From assembly GCA_019059635.1 (NCBI GenBank), contig JAGVRJ010000001.1, positions 1,488,001-1,552,000 on the forward strand: a DNA stretch of 64,000 bases, given 5' to 3'. Under the pieces are notes generated by a model. The model worked only from the letters and a program-made list of their open reading frames with translations. It did no database searches and had not been told where the DNA came from. Position 1 is the first letter of the stretch. Each line of letters starts with the position of its first letter. The position numbers and the translations under genes are program-made. Positions 21,501 through 31,582 of this stretch are shown here, in pieces. The stretch comes from Proales similis. Its lineage: Eukaryota; Rotifera; Eurotatoria; Ploima; Proalidae.

Positions 21501-24500
21501 AGCATTAATTTTCCGACTTGCTCCATCTACTTTACTTAGGCATACGCTTGTAGGTACAAGCACTTGCGGCGGCCACTATCCAATTTCATTCCTTTCTTCG
21601 TTCATCGGTTTATTTATTTTTTATTTCGCCTCCTTCTTGTTTTCAAACACACCACACACACGCAGGCATACAAACGGACGATTGCTAAATTGAAGAAACA
21701 AAAGAAAACAAAGAAAAAGAGAGAGCAAAAACAAGCAAGTAAATGAAGGAGGCGAATGAAAACAAGAGAGCAAGGTGTTGGACGCGTTGGTAGTGTTGAA
21801 TGTTTTAAATTTGACACTGAGTGCTCTGTGTTGGTTGGACCGACTCAACCGATCGACTGATGCTTGGTATAGCGCTGTGTTTGTGTGTACACTGGAGTTG
21901 GTCTAATTCGAGATTAGCTCCAGTGCTATTGCATGCAGTTTTCGAATACTTTTCAGAGGCAGGCCAGAGCGGTAGAAAGCGAAGGCGAGAACGGCTAAAC
22001 AAATGTTTAAATCGACGCTGCAGGCCTACGTCTCAAGAGGTGCTTTTAATTTGTGCACTCCGGTGGTGTCAATCACCGTCCTCGAGAGTTTATGCGCCAA
22101 CTTCGAAGCTATGCTAAAGTGTGCTAGTTATGCCGTTCGCTCATTCGATCGTGTACTCGTTCAATCTGCTCGGTCGAGTTGCTTGTTTCGTTTGCTATTG
22201 AATCAGTGCCGTTCTATTTGACGAGCTCGATCAAATGCATTTTTGGGCTAAAACGAAACACACAACAACTACCTGAGCGAAAACAACACCGACGAATGAA
22301 AGGAATGAATGAGCAGAGTCAGCTTGCGGGCCAAGCAAAACAATGAGACGCGCTCAAACAGAGAATTGAATGCGAGCGCCCGTGCGTTGTAGTTGTAATT
22401 TAAGGGCGTATAATATTCAACTCGAATAAGCCAGTTAAGCCTTGTTTTCTTACATAAGAAATAAATTGAAGGAAAGCAAGCAAGCAACGGCTCAGATTCA
22501 CACACACTAACCGCCCGGTGGGAGCAACTCATTCGAATTTTAGTTTAACAAGCAGCCCCAGCAGCAGTAGCAGGTTGAAGATGAGAAATGAGCGAGCAGC
22601 GGCCAGCGAGAGAGTTATATAACTCGAGTAGCATCAACCGTGGCATCGGCAAATCAGTCATCTTTCAATTATGTAACACATGGGCGAACTTGCGCGTCAT
22701 CTCTCTTTAGAAGTTACAACTTATTTTATCTGGCAACCGCGCCTCTCGTGTTTGGATTGGACCCGGGCTTTAAATAGAAGCTGAGAAAGCGGATTCAGCG
22801 CCTCACTAGTGATCAGTACCTGGGCCTGAGAATTCTCTCTGACCTGCAGCAGCACAGCAAAAGAGGCTCGGGGCGCTCTACTGTAGGTTCGATAGGGCCC
22901 CCCTGAGTTAATTGATGCGTCCAGGGCGCCGAAACTAGGTCGAGTTCAAATGGAATCAATCATTATTTCTTCTCTCTCGCAAATGGTTGAAACTCGAGCT
23001 GGCTTGTGCGCGCCAACCAAACCCATTATCGACATTCAAATGCTCAAGTGGACGAGTCTAAACGCTACATTGTGCGTGTGTGCGTGTGCGTTTGGTTCTC
23101 GGGTGCGCTGTGAGATTCGATCGAGCAGCAGAGCCAGGCCAAACAGAGTTATTTGCCATTCGCTTGCTGTTTGCGTTCACCGGATTAGCTCTTAATTACA
23201 CACAATAGACGAAGAGAGCTCGGCCGCTTGTCACTGGCCAGTCTCTGTTTACACTCTGGCCAGGTAAGTAAGACGATGCGCGAGCGAGTGGAATTTTAAT
23301 GCCGCTCGTGCGCGGCTGATGGCGCTAGTCGTCGTCTTCATCATTTAGACGCAACAACAAAAAAAGGAGAAGAAACGGGATAAGCAGTTTGAATGGCGCA
23401 CAATGCGTCCTTTTGCTTATCGCGCTACTCTTTTAATTAAATTGCTCGTTATTCAAGCGCACTAGGCTTCTCTATTTCGCTTTTGCTAGTTCTCTTTTTC
23501 TTCTTACAAGTCGTTAGAACGAGTATAAATGCGTTCGCATCAGTTGCCCGCTTTTATTCGCCTTTCTCTCGGCCTCATTTCGTTTGCCGCCTCTCTTCTC
23601 CTCCTTCTCTCTCTCTATTCCCTTTCTGTCTGTTGTTTCTCTTTTCTCATTTCAGTCTTGCTCAAATATTACTCGTCCAAACGACTTGCTCGGTGAGCAA
23701 TTCAATTTCGATTATATTAAAAACTCTTTTGTTATTTGACTTTTTCTACACGGATCTGATGCACGCGTCCGTGCGCACACACTAACCAGAGGGCGCACAC
23801 ATAAATAGCCGAGAGGCGAGTTTGTGTTTGCCAGCCTCTGTTTGTGCGAGATGGACAGGCGAGCGGGGCCAGCCTATCATTAATCTGGCAACTCAAGCGT
23901 GTTGGCCGTAGATAAACAATTCGAAATCTGGGTCACTTCATGGCCAGAGTTTCACCTGAGTCGAGCATGTCAACGATGGCGAAGAACGAGAAGGCGGAGG
24001 AGGGCGAAAACATGTGACATTTACGGCCACTCTCACAATCGACGAGCGAATGGCCACTTGGTAGCTAGCCGGAACCGCGAGCGATTCATTCACTCGTCCG
24101 ACTCTCTCTCTCTCTCGGCTTGTTGGCACAGAGGTGTGATGACGATCATTACTAGGCTACGTGGCGAGCCGCTGCATAATTCGCGGCACTCTTCTCAATT
24201 ATCATAATTATTTAGGACCTTTCTCCTATTTTAGGGTCGAACAAGACCTAGCGAGCGCTCACTTCGCTCCCGAGCGCCCAAAACTGGCAGTTACGATCGA
24301 GCGGTCCGCCACCGCCGCTTACATAATTACCGCAACACTTCAATTATTTGCTTCTCGTTTTTGAGTTTCACCGCTTCGGCGGGCGTGTTCACCAATTGCA
24401 ATTGTATGTTGTGTGTCTGTTTAGAAAAGCATCCAAAGTTGCTACTCGATTTGCCCAAATCTGGAAAAGATGAGCTCGCAAACCACGATAACCACAACGA

Positions 24501-27500
24501 CAAGACGCGAAACCCGCACTGCTGACTACGGCGATGACTCGCTCTCGGCCGTCTACAGCTACAAGTCGCACATCGCGCCTCGATCGACCACGATCAGCCG
24601 TCGAAACGCGGGACCGTCGCGAACCATCGTTCAGAGCTCGTTCGCCTCTGGCCAAGGAAACAGTGGATTCATGTTCGGCGGCGGCGTGCCGCTCAAGCCC
24701 AAGAACGCGGCCGTGGTGGCCATCTCTGAGAATCGCGAGAAGGAGAAGCGCGAGCTCAGTCAGCTGAACGACAAGTTCGCCAGCTACGTCGAGCGAGTGC
24801 GCTTCCTCGAGGTGCACAACAAGAAGCTGCAAATGGAATTGGACGCGCTGCGCAACCGAGCCGGCGGCGAGAGCGGCAAGATCCGAGAGATGTACGAGAT
24901 TGAGCTGCGCGAGGCCAAGCACCTGATCGACGAGACGAGCAAGGACAAGGCAAACGCCGAGCTGAAGGCGCGCACCTGCGAAGAGGACGCCGAGCGATTC
25001 CGCAAGCGCTACAACGACGTGCTTAACAATCGCAACGCGGACAAGGCCAGAATCGACGATCTGAACAAGCAGATCGCCGACAACGAGGCCGAGATCAATC
25101 TGCTCAAGCGCAGACTGGGCGATCTGGAGGACGAGGCCAAGCGATACAAAATAGAGACCCAGCGTCTGCTTGGCGAGATTCAGCGCATCACCGCCGAGCT
25201 GGACAGCGAGACTCTGCAGCGAGTTCAGCTTGAGAACGAGAAGAACGCTCTGGAAGAGGAGCTGAGCTTCTTGCGTCAGATGCACGCCCAGGAGCTCGAG
25301 GACTTGAGACAGAAGAGCTTCTTGGACGTGGGCCTCGACTCGAGCCAGTTCTTCAAGTCCGAGTTGGCCAACGCGATCCGAGAGATCCGAAACGAATACG
25401 AACAGATCAACAGCAACCAGCGCGCCGAAATGGAGCAATGGTACAGAATGAAGATCCAGGAGGTGCAGACCCGCGGACGCCCGGAGGCCGCCGACACCGT
25501 GATCGCTCGCGAGGAGACGCGCAAGCTGCGCACCGCTGTCTCCGACCAGCGACGCGAGATCGCCAACATGAAGGCACGCAACGCCGAGCTGGACGCTCGC
25601 ATCAAGGAGATCGAGGAGCTGCTCTTGGCCGAGCAAAAGGACGGCCAGGCTCTCATCGACGAGAAGGAGAGCGAGATCAGAGAGCTGCGCCGCAAACAGC
25701 AGGAGCTGCTCGCTGACTACGAAGAGTTGACCAGAATGAAGACCTCGCTCGAGGAGGAGATTCAGACCTACAGGAACCTGCTCGAGGGCGAGGGTGACAA
25801 AGAGGGTCTTAAACAAGTGGTCGAGGGCATCGAGGAAAGAGCCCGCCAGAGCATGTACACGGCGCCTGGCGGCCAGGCCTCGACCAGCTCGTACTCGTTC
25901 TCAGTACAATCGAGCTCTGGCGGCGGCCGTTACACTTCAAACAGCACGTCTCGCTCGGGCGGGGTTTCGTCGGGCGGCGTGATCTCCAAGCTCAAGTTCT
26001 CTTATTGAGCTTCGCTTCACGGCGGCCCTGAAATCATTTTACTTTTCTAATTCGTTCTCTTTCAATTTTCCTTTTTTTTCTACTTCATTTCTTTTTTAAT
26101 CTCCACACTTCAGCTCGCAGCCCAGCCACACAACGAGCCAAGCAGCACATCGAATCACGTCGAATTAAAATGACTGTGAATGGAGAGAATAGCAACGTAG
26201 AGCAAGCGCTTGGGTCTCCCGCCGCTTCCTATTTTAGATGGCACGGCCAATGTCGATCGGGCTCTCGGGTCGTCCTTGCGTCCTCTTTTCCACTCTTTCT
26301 CCCTTCGGCCAAGGTGGTCGCTTGTCCACCTTGACATGTTACACCACGCCTGCGCGGCCGCACTCTCTCTTACCAAACAATCGAATCTCTTCGAGTCGAA
26401 CGCACAACATTAGAATAGACTCAGACAGGCGGCCGCCGCAACAACCCGCAAGTTGTTTAATTACGCTTACAAAGAGAGGAAGACAGCACAGCACGGATAT
26501 CTTTAGAGTAGACAAAGAGTGAACTGATCACGCTGGTCGACTTGAGGGCGCCAACACGACCAACTGAGGCCTGCATGCATGTGTGTTGGATTTAATGGCG
26601 ATATCTAGATGCTATATTTATTCCCGTTCAAATAGACTTGAAACGAATAAATCTTGACCGCTTCATAGAAACCAAAAAATGCTTTCACTCGATCTGGTTT
26701 TAAAAACAAATGCCTTTTGGACGGGCTTCTCTCTCCTTTTCTCTCTGTCTCTCTCTCTCTCTGAGTTCAACCGTATTTGCCAACATAGAACGCAAATGAG
26801 CTGAAACGGTTTTTAACGAAACGCACTCTCTCGAATTTCTCTCTACACCTGGTCCACAGATGAAACAAACACTCTCACTGATTCTACCAAGCAGTGCGGC
26901 CTGCCATAAATAATTTATTTTAATTCTAAAATGCAAGTGCTCACGGCCTAACGGTGTCTGCTGCTGCTGCGGCGTGAGTGTAAAAAAGAGAGAAGAGTGA
27001 TTCGTTCGGAGCATTGATCTGGCGGACGAGGACAATTTGTGAAGGCACGCAGCGGAGTCGAAGACGCGAGAGGAAGACATTTGAGCGGAGTCGGATCGAG
27101 CTCAGTCCGAGTCGAATAAATGCGTCTTGGACGTTTCTCCCTGCTCTATCTGAGACTTGAGTTGTTCGGCCAGCTCCTGCTCTATCCTTCGAAGGTCGTC
27201 TGCTGTGAGACCGTGCCAGAGGTCGATCCAGCAGTAAGTTTTGCGGTAGAAGGCGTGAAACAGCTTGCGATAGACTTCTTTGGCGTAGTTTTCCAATTTG
27301 GTCTGCAGGCCGAACAGCTTCACGTCTACAACGACCAGCTTGTAGCAGCAGACCAGAGGCCGGTGGCTTAGGAACCATTCGCCGCGCTTGAGAGGGCCTC
27401 GGGCGGTTTTCTTCGACACAAACTTGCACGGGTCCTCTTCTTCCAAGTAATCGTCGGGCGCCAAATCGTCGCAAATGTCGATGACGACCACTTCGCGCTT

Positions 27501-28783
27501 GGCCAGCTGCTCGGGCGTCAAGCCGTGCGCGTTCTCGTTCACTTTGCCACCGTCGCACTCGAGCGTCAGGGTGTCCAGCTCGGCGCGCGCCATGTTCTTG
27601 AAGTAGTCGTTGTAGACCACGGTCTTCACCAGCGGGTACATGTTCCACGACTTTTCCACAACAATTTTCGAGTTTTTCGGCAAACACTTTTGCACGTACC
27701 AGGGCAGTTTGGAGCCCATGTGATAGAGCTTGTGGGTAAACTGGCCGTCTAGAGACGAGCGCTCATTTACGCTAATCTCCACCTGGGCACAGTCAAGTTG
27801 AGCATTTTGGTTGAATTTTTTGAGACTTTCTTTGCTCGAGTTGCGACGCATGCTCTCCTTTTCGTATTCGGGCAGTTGTTCGACCAGGACTGCTCCGTCT
27901 GGCGCTCGCGGAACTCTGAACAGGTCGTTGCGCAGAATCGTCACTCCTTCGCCTCCGCCTGTGCTGCGACGGCTGATCTCCGCGAACGACCACTGCTGCC
28001 CGATCGCATTCTCTTCCAACGTCAGAGGCATGAATATTCTGTACTCGATGATTTTCATTGTGTGTCCTCTAGAGGCCGCCGCCGATACTCAATGCTCCTG
28101 CTTCTCTTTTTTTTCTACACTTTTCTCTTGCGTCTTCACTCGCTCGTTTAGTCGTTCGATCGCACGTTCAAACGTTCGTTCGCTAGTCTAAGAGCGTTTT
28201 CACCTTTTGCTTTAGCAAACCAGCCAGAGAACGAGAGAGTGAGAGAGAGAGAAAGCTATTTCGCCTCGCTTTAAAGGAGCTCAGTCAAGGATTTTAATAA
28301 TTCGATTCAAATTATGCTCTTGCCAAACGAAATACGACCGAATTAACGAGAAATGCAAAATAATTGCCTCACAAAATTTCAAGTGCCTTGTTTGCAGCCG
28401 TTCAAGTTGCCAAGCCAACTAGCACGAATACTCCGAAGCAAATCTAAGGCACTGACAAGGGCAAGTCTGCTCGCGTTGTGGGGCGGGACAAGAGCAAATG
28501 CAGCCAGACGTCGAGTTGGAGTGGCTCGAAATGTCGAATTAGAAGAAAATACGCACTAACCTCGATAGATATTCTCGGGCGTGTATTTGGCGTCGTTCGA
28601 TTGGAGTTGATCGATTTGAAATTGAAATCCGTTGTCGCCGGGCATTTTGCTGTGACTTGGTGACAACGAGCAGGTCCGCTTGCAGGCGTACGCGCCACAG
28701 CCATGGTCAAGCGCACTGGCGGCCAGCGTGGTCGCCGCTTGAAAGAGCAAAACTGGAGCCAACCAGCAGCTGAGCATTCTCAT
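15575..28783 (-). CDS. SPON1: F-spondin (SPON1-like) with reeler, spondin, TSP1 and five Kunitz domains
   Basis: A secreted matrix protein of the F-spondin group, which guides axons and cells. Exon 1 (28783-28561) encodes a signal peptide and the start of the reeler domain. After an 8.4-kb intron, exon 2 opens at 20141 and restores the conserved IYRVTF in phase. The reeler domain continues (IQFFWKAPKAGSGCVSF, DDDGLTKTICEQ). The spondin domain runs 19.6-18.6 kb (IGASHSKNHSVW, MLGPSPDW, DAGTDSGVSYE, PFYDPSGRPMRPVAKL). Then two TSP1 repeats (18.45-18.0 kb), five Kunitz domains (about 17.86, 17.4, 17.07, 16.8 and 16.35 kb; each with a GG/GC..N.NNF core) and two more TSP1 repeats (16.1-15.6 kb). 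The stop is TGA at 15575-15577. About 25 short introns. Kunitz modules between TSP1 repeats differ from vertebrate F-spondin. Confidence 0.87.
23264..24424 (+). promoter_or_regulatory. Probable 5' UTR intron of the intermediate filament gene
   Basis: A strong donor, CCAG|GTAAGTAAG, lies at 23264 and a strong acceptor, TGTGTCTGTTTAG, ends at 24424, 45 nt before the IF start codon. Together they suggest a non-coding first exon ending at 23263. Inside the interval TATAAA at 23524, with a TCAGTT initiator-like site about 20 nt on, could serve as a second promoter. Transcript evidence is lacking. Confidence 0.45.
24470..26008 (+). CDS. Cytoplasmic intermediate filament protein, protostome long-coil type
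   Basis: A structural filament protein of 512 residues in one exon from the ATG at 24470. Head (about 1-85): Ser/Thr/Arg-rich. The rod starts with EKRELSQLNDKFASYVERVRFLE (the helix initiation motif) and ends with LEEEIQTYRNLLEGEGD (the helix termination motif). Coil 1B is long, including the roughly 42 extra residues found in lamins and protostome cytoplasmic filaments. The tail is short, Ser/Gly-rich and ends KLKFSY. It has no nuclear localisation signal, no lamin immunoglobulin fold and no CaaX box. It lies inside F-spondin intron 1 on the opposite strand. Codon use is strongly G/C-ending (GAG, AAG, CTG), as in a highly expressed gene. Arthropods largely lack this family. Confidence 0.93.
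   Translation: MSSQTTITTTTRRETRTADYGDDSLSAVYSYKSHIAPRSTTISRRNAGPSRTIVQSSFASGQGNSGFMFGGGVPLKPKNAAVVAISENREKEKRELSQLNDKFASYVERVRFLEVHNKKLQMELDALRNRAGGESGKIREMYEIELREAKHLIDETSKDKANAELKARTCEEDAERFRKRYNDVLNNRNADKARIDDLNKQIADNEAEINLLKRRLGDLEDEAKRYKIETQRLLGEIQRITAELDSETLQRVQLENEKNALEEELSFLRQMHAQELEDLRQKSFLDVGLDSSQFFKSELANAIREIRNEYEQINSNQRAEMEQWYRMKIQEVQTRGRPEAADTVIAREETRKLRTAVSDQRREIANMKARNAELDARIKEIEELLLAEQKDGQALIDEKESEIRELRRKQQELLADYEELTRMKTSLEEEIQTYRNLLEGEGDKEGLKQVVEGIEERARQSMYTAPGGQASTSSYSFSVQSSSGGGRYTSNSTSRSGGVSSGGVISKLKFSY
26009..27101. other. Convergent spacer between the IF and PITP genes
   Basis: Contains AATAAA-type signals near 26646 (AATAAATC) for the IF gene and ATAAATAATTTATTTTAAT near 26906 usable from the other side, plus a (CT)n tract near 26740-26762. 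No coding exon recognised. Confidence 0.4.
27102..28058 (-). CDS. Phosphatidylinositol transfer protein (class I-like)
   Basis: A cytosolic lipid carrier that exchanges phosphatidylinositol and phosphatidylcholine between membranes. One exon of 318 codons runs from the ATG at 28058. Family motifs in order: EYRIFMPLTLEE, TGGGEGV, GQFTHKLYHMGSKLPWYVQ, EKSWNMYPLVKT, VVVIDICDD, EEDPCKFVSKKTARGPL, CCYKLVVVDVKLFGLQTKLEN and WIDLWHGLTADDLRRIEQE. The basic K/R-TARGPL loop is typical. Class I fits better than the C1/RdgB subgroup because of the ENVH-like NENAHGLTPE stretch, but this is not certain. Between residues about 49 and 92 there are some 43 residues not found in usual members; a GT...CAG pair brackets them, so this could be an unspliced intron. 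It lies within F-spondin intron 1, same strand. Confidence 0.88.
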   Translation of the reverse strand: MKIIEYRIFMPLTLEENAIGQQWSFAEISRRSTGGGEGVTILRNDLFRVPRAPDGAVLVEQLPEYEKESMRRNSSKESLKKFNQNAQLDCAQVEISVNERSSLDGQFTHKLYHMGSKLPWYVQKCLPKNSKIVVEKSWNMYPLVKTVVYNDYFKNMARAELDTLTLECDGGKVNENAHGLTPEQLAKREVVVIDICDDLAPDDYLEEEDPCKFVSKKTARGPLKRGEWFLSHRPLVCCYKLVVVDVKLFGLQTKLENYAKEVYRKLFHAFYRKTYCWIDLWHGLTADDLRRIEQELAEQLKSQIEQGETSKTHLFDSD

Positions 28784-29200
28784 CTAGTTTAGTTGTGGTC
28801 TGAAAATCGAGCGCAAAAGTCGAAATGAGCTGCTTGCTCTTCGCACGCGTCCTAATCACTTGCTCATGAATAAGCCATTGAGCGAGCAGGTTAAGGCGCC
28901 GCTGCTGATTTATGATCTATTCTTCTTCATTTGCTGCCAGGCGCTCTTGGAAATTCGTTAATTAAAAGTCGATCAAATTAGCCCGGAGGATGCTTTTGTT
29001 TATTAACATGCTTATAATGGCTGCTACGCTTCGATAGAACAACAGCAACAATCACAACAAGCGGCAGCACCATCATCAACAAATCAAATCCACTTTGAGA
29101 AAATGAGATCGAGCGATTCGGTTCGCTTCTCTTTGGTCGAGCTGACGATAAGCCAGATCGGCTGCGATCTGTGCGCTAGTGGCTGTTTGTCTGTCAGACC

Positions 29201-29236
<36 letters not shown>

Positions 29237-29431
29237 CTGCATGTTTGCCTGTTTATTCCTGTTCTTGTTCTGTTCATTTTATTTATTCTTGACTAAAACG
29301 AGCGCAAACTCTAAATTATTGAAAGCGGCGAAAAAAGTAAAAAAAATTAAACAAATTCGATTTAAAAAAAGCAACAAAAATTGATCCAATTGAATGGATG
29401 ATGATGATTAATGGCTATTGATGTCAAAATA
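28784..29431. other. F-spondin promoter region and OTU gene 3' end
   Basis: Intergenic, with a (CT)n tract at 29206-29231 and an A-rich stretch around 29335-29380 that may include the poly(A) region of the OTU gene. AACAACAGCAACAATCACAAC near 29038 is low complexity. No exon recognised. Confidence 0.4.
29206..29231. repeat. (CT)n microsatellite
   Basis: Thirteen CT units upstream of F-spondin; one of several CT/GA tracts in this window, mostly between genes. Confidence 0.9.
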
Positions 29432-31338
29432 TCACGCGCAATCGGGACAAAAGGACCGGTTGGAGCATGGCCGTTGGCAGAAGGAACACCGGTTGCCGTA
29501 AATAACTTTATAACTGGACGACTGAATGGGCCTGCTCTGGTATTCGATGGGAATGACTCGCTCTTGCTGGTTGCCCGATGAACTGATTCGGTTGGCCAAG
29601 TGCGGCCGGCTCGTCTCCACGGTCGGCTTTGAAAACTTGGGAAGCGAGTCGCGCTGTACAACTTGAATGGGAATGTGCCTCTCGGCAGCGCGGTCCGCCG
29701 AACCGCCGCTTGCTTTCACCGACAGAGACGGCAGGACAACAGTAGGCGGCTGTGGCGGCAATGACTTCAGCTCGTTGTAATACTTGTCCGATTCGGCTCT
29801 CGTGCGGCATTTCTTGCACTGGGCGTAGCCAGGAGAAACGAGCTCGGCACAAGTTCGACACGTTTTCAATTGGCTGCTGCTGTGGCTGTGGACCGAGCCT
29901 TGGCTGCCCGACTGAGAGTGCTGGACCACTTCGTAGAGCTCCTTCTCGCTGCATTTGTAACAAATGCCTTCGTCGCCAACTGCCCGATTCAGCGAGCACT
30001 TGAGGCAAAGGCTTGAATGGGGACACAGGGTTTCGTTTATGTAACGCAGGTAAAAGTAGAGGCCACTCTTTTTGGTCCATTCGACTCCGCTGCTAAGATC
30101 GCAAGCTTCGACCTTGGACCACTGGCCGGAGCTTAGCGGCTCGTCCAGCGTCACCAGAGTCAAGTACTTTTGCAGAAGACTGCTGCGACTGCGCTCCTCT
30201 GACTCGGTTGTAAAGTGAAGCGTCATCGGCGTCAAGTCAGAGTAGACGAGCGGAAATGCGTTCAGCACCTTCTCTTGCTGGTCGTTGATCGCGTTCAGAT
30301 CGAACCTCTTCGAATAGTTCGATTCGCCTATCTCGTCCATGAAATTGATGTTTTCAAAGTGAAACAGGTTCTGATCGTATTTGAACTCGAGGCTGTCTTG
30401 GTCGACAGCGTTCATTGCCAGCATGAGTGGCATGAAATGGCTCTCGTGAAAGAGAATCGTAATGGGCGCTTTGACACATTCGTCCGGCTTGCAGAGCAGC
30501 GGCAGGTAGATGCCTCTCATTCGGATCTGCTGCATGTCGCGGAAGTTGTCGAGCGAGACTATGATTATCGGCCTCTTGAGTAAGTTGGCCAACGCAAACA
30601 CGTGAACGTCCTCGAGATAGATCAGTTTGTCGGGCGGATCGCTCTCTCGCCTCATCGTCCGGATCTCTTTCCATTCTTTCTCAAAGTCGCGTCCGCCCTC
30701 GCTCATTAGACTGGCGGCCGCGTCCAGACTGCAGTGACGAACCCATCGCGTTTTCAGCGCCTCGTTCACTCCGCTCTCATTCATATAGGTCTTGAGCGCC
30801 TCGCGCAGGGCCAGGTTTAGATCGGGAAAGCCGATCAGATAAATGAGACAAGCGTGACACTGCAGACGATGAGCAGATTAGAGAGAGAGAGCCAAATTTG
30901 GAGCTAACTGTGAAAACTTACAAGGCAGTTACCGTCGCCGGGCGTTTGAATCGGGAAGAGATAGTTGGAAGCCTTTGCCCAATTGAGCTCCTTGCGGTCG
31001 CTAATCAAACTGAGCGCGTCGTTCTGAACGAACAGCGACTTGATGGTTCGCAGCGCGGCGTAGTCGATCAGCTGCGAAGGTCTGAGTGGCATCAGAGCCG
31101 GAAGATTGATGAACGATGTCATCCGCTTGATGGCGTCTATTCCGTTCAAGAGCAGGTGCTCTTGCGACGAGTTGTAAACTTGCTTGGCATCTCTTTTATG
31201 GAAGCAGAGCGCATCCGAGTTGAAAATTCGCTTCGAGTCGCGCAGATGCGGCGGCAGCACAAGCTTGGGCGACCACTCTTGGCTGAGATCGACGTCCACA
31301 GATGAAAAGTCCAAATAGCTCAAGTAATTGGATTTCAT
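29432..31338 (-). CDS. A20/Cezanne-like OTU-domain deubiquitinase
   Basis: A predicted cysteine protease that removes ubiquitin, related to the A20 (TNFAIP3)/Cezanne/TRABID group. Two exons, 31338-30922 and 30859-29432, about 614 residues. The 62-nt intron splits the catalytic loop; splicing gives PGDGNCLCHACLIYLIGF with the nucleophile Cys. Then IYLEDVHVFALANLLKRPIIIVS, MRGIYLPLL and ILFHESHFMPLMLA with the catalytic His. The C-terminal part has Cys pairs in zinc-binding order (CPHSSLCLKCS...CYKC, CRTCAELVSPGYAQCKKC, CSFCQRPCSNRSFCPDC), different in spacing from the A20 fingers. The frame extends upstream without an ATG, so the start at 31338 is the first usable one; an upstream exon is possible (CTTTAG near 31360). 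Confidence 0.82.
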
Positions 31339-31582
31339 TTCTCGCTCGCTCTCATCTAAAGAACGAGAGTAATGGCGCAATCGGTTAAACTGCCAAGTTG
31401 GAGAAACAATGTGCAATTATGTTCAGAGAGGATGATTAAGAGCTGCAGTCAAACTGCAACTAGCGAGCTAGCTCCAATGCAAATTTAGTTTTATTTGGTG
31501 CCTGCCAAAACGAGAAAAATAAATTTTTAAAGTGAAAAACTGCACTAATAATAATACGAGGCGAGAAAAGAAGCATAATTCG

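Larger units (their letters stand above)
20142..28560 (-). other. 8.4-kb first intron of F-spondin hosting two genes
   Basis: The donor GAG|GTTAGT at 28560 and the acceptor TGTCAAG at 20142-20148 are both in phase 1 and join two halves of the reeler domain. The intron is over 100 times longer than other introns here and contains the intermediate filament gene (+) and the PITP gene (-). The stretch 20142-23260 has no exon I can support. It has TATA-like motifs at 21305 (TATATAAA) and 22769 (TTTAAATA), a GATGATGATGATG repeat near 21031 and many purine-rich tracts; enhancers are likely but unproven. Confidence 0.8.

Noticed and set aside
22870-22910. GGTTCGATAGG near 22885 as a tRNA B box
   Set aside because: It lacks the trailing CC of the B box, and no A box or acceptor stem is seen at the right distance.
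24389-25816. 475-residue minus-strand frame opposite the IF gene
   Set aside because: An antisense shadow caused by G/C-biased third positions of the IF gene; Leu/Val-rich and without any family motif.
30904-31416. Extended N-terminus of the OTU gene to 31416
   Set aside because: The frame opens at TTG; the first ATG is at 31338.
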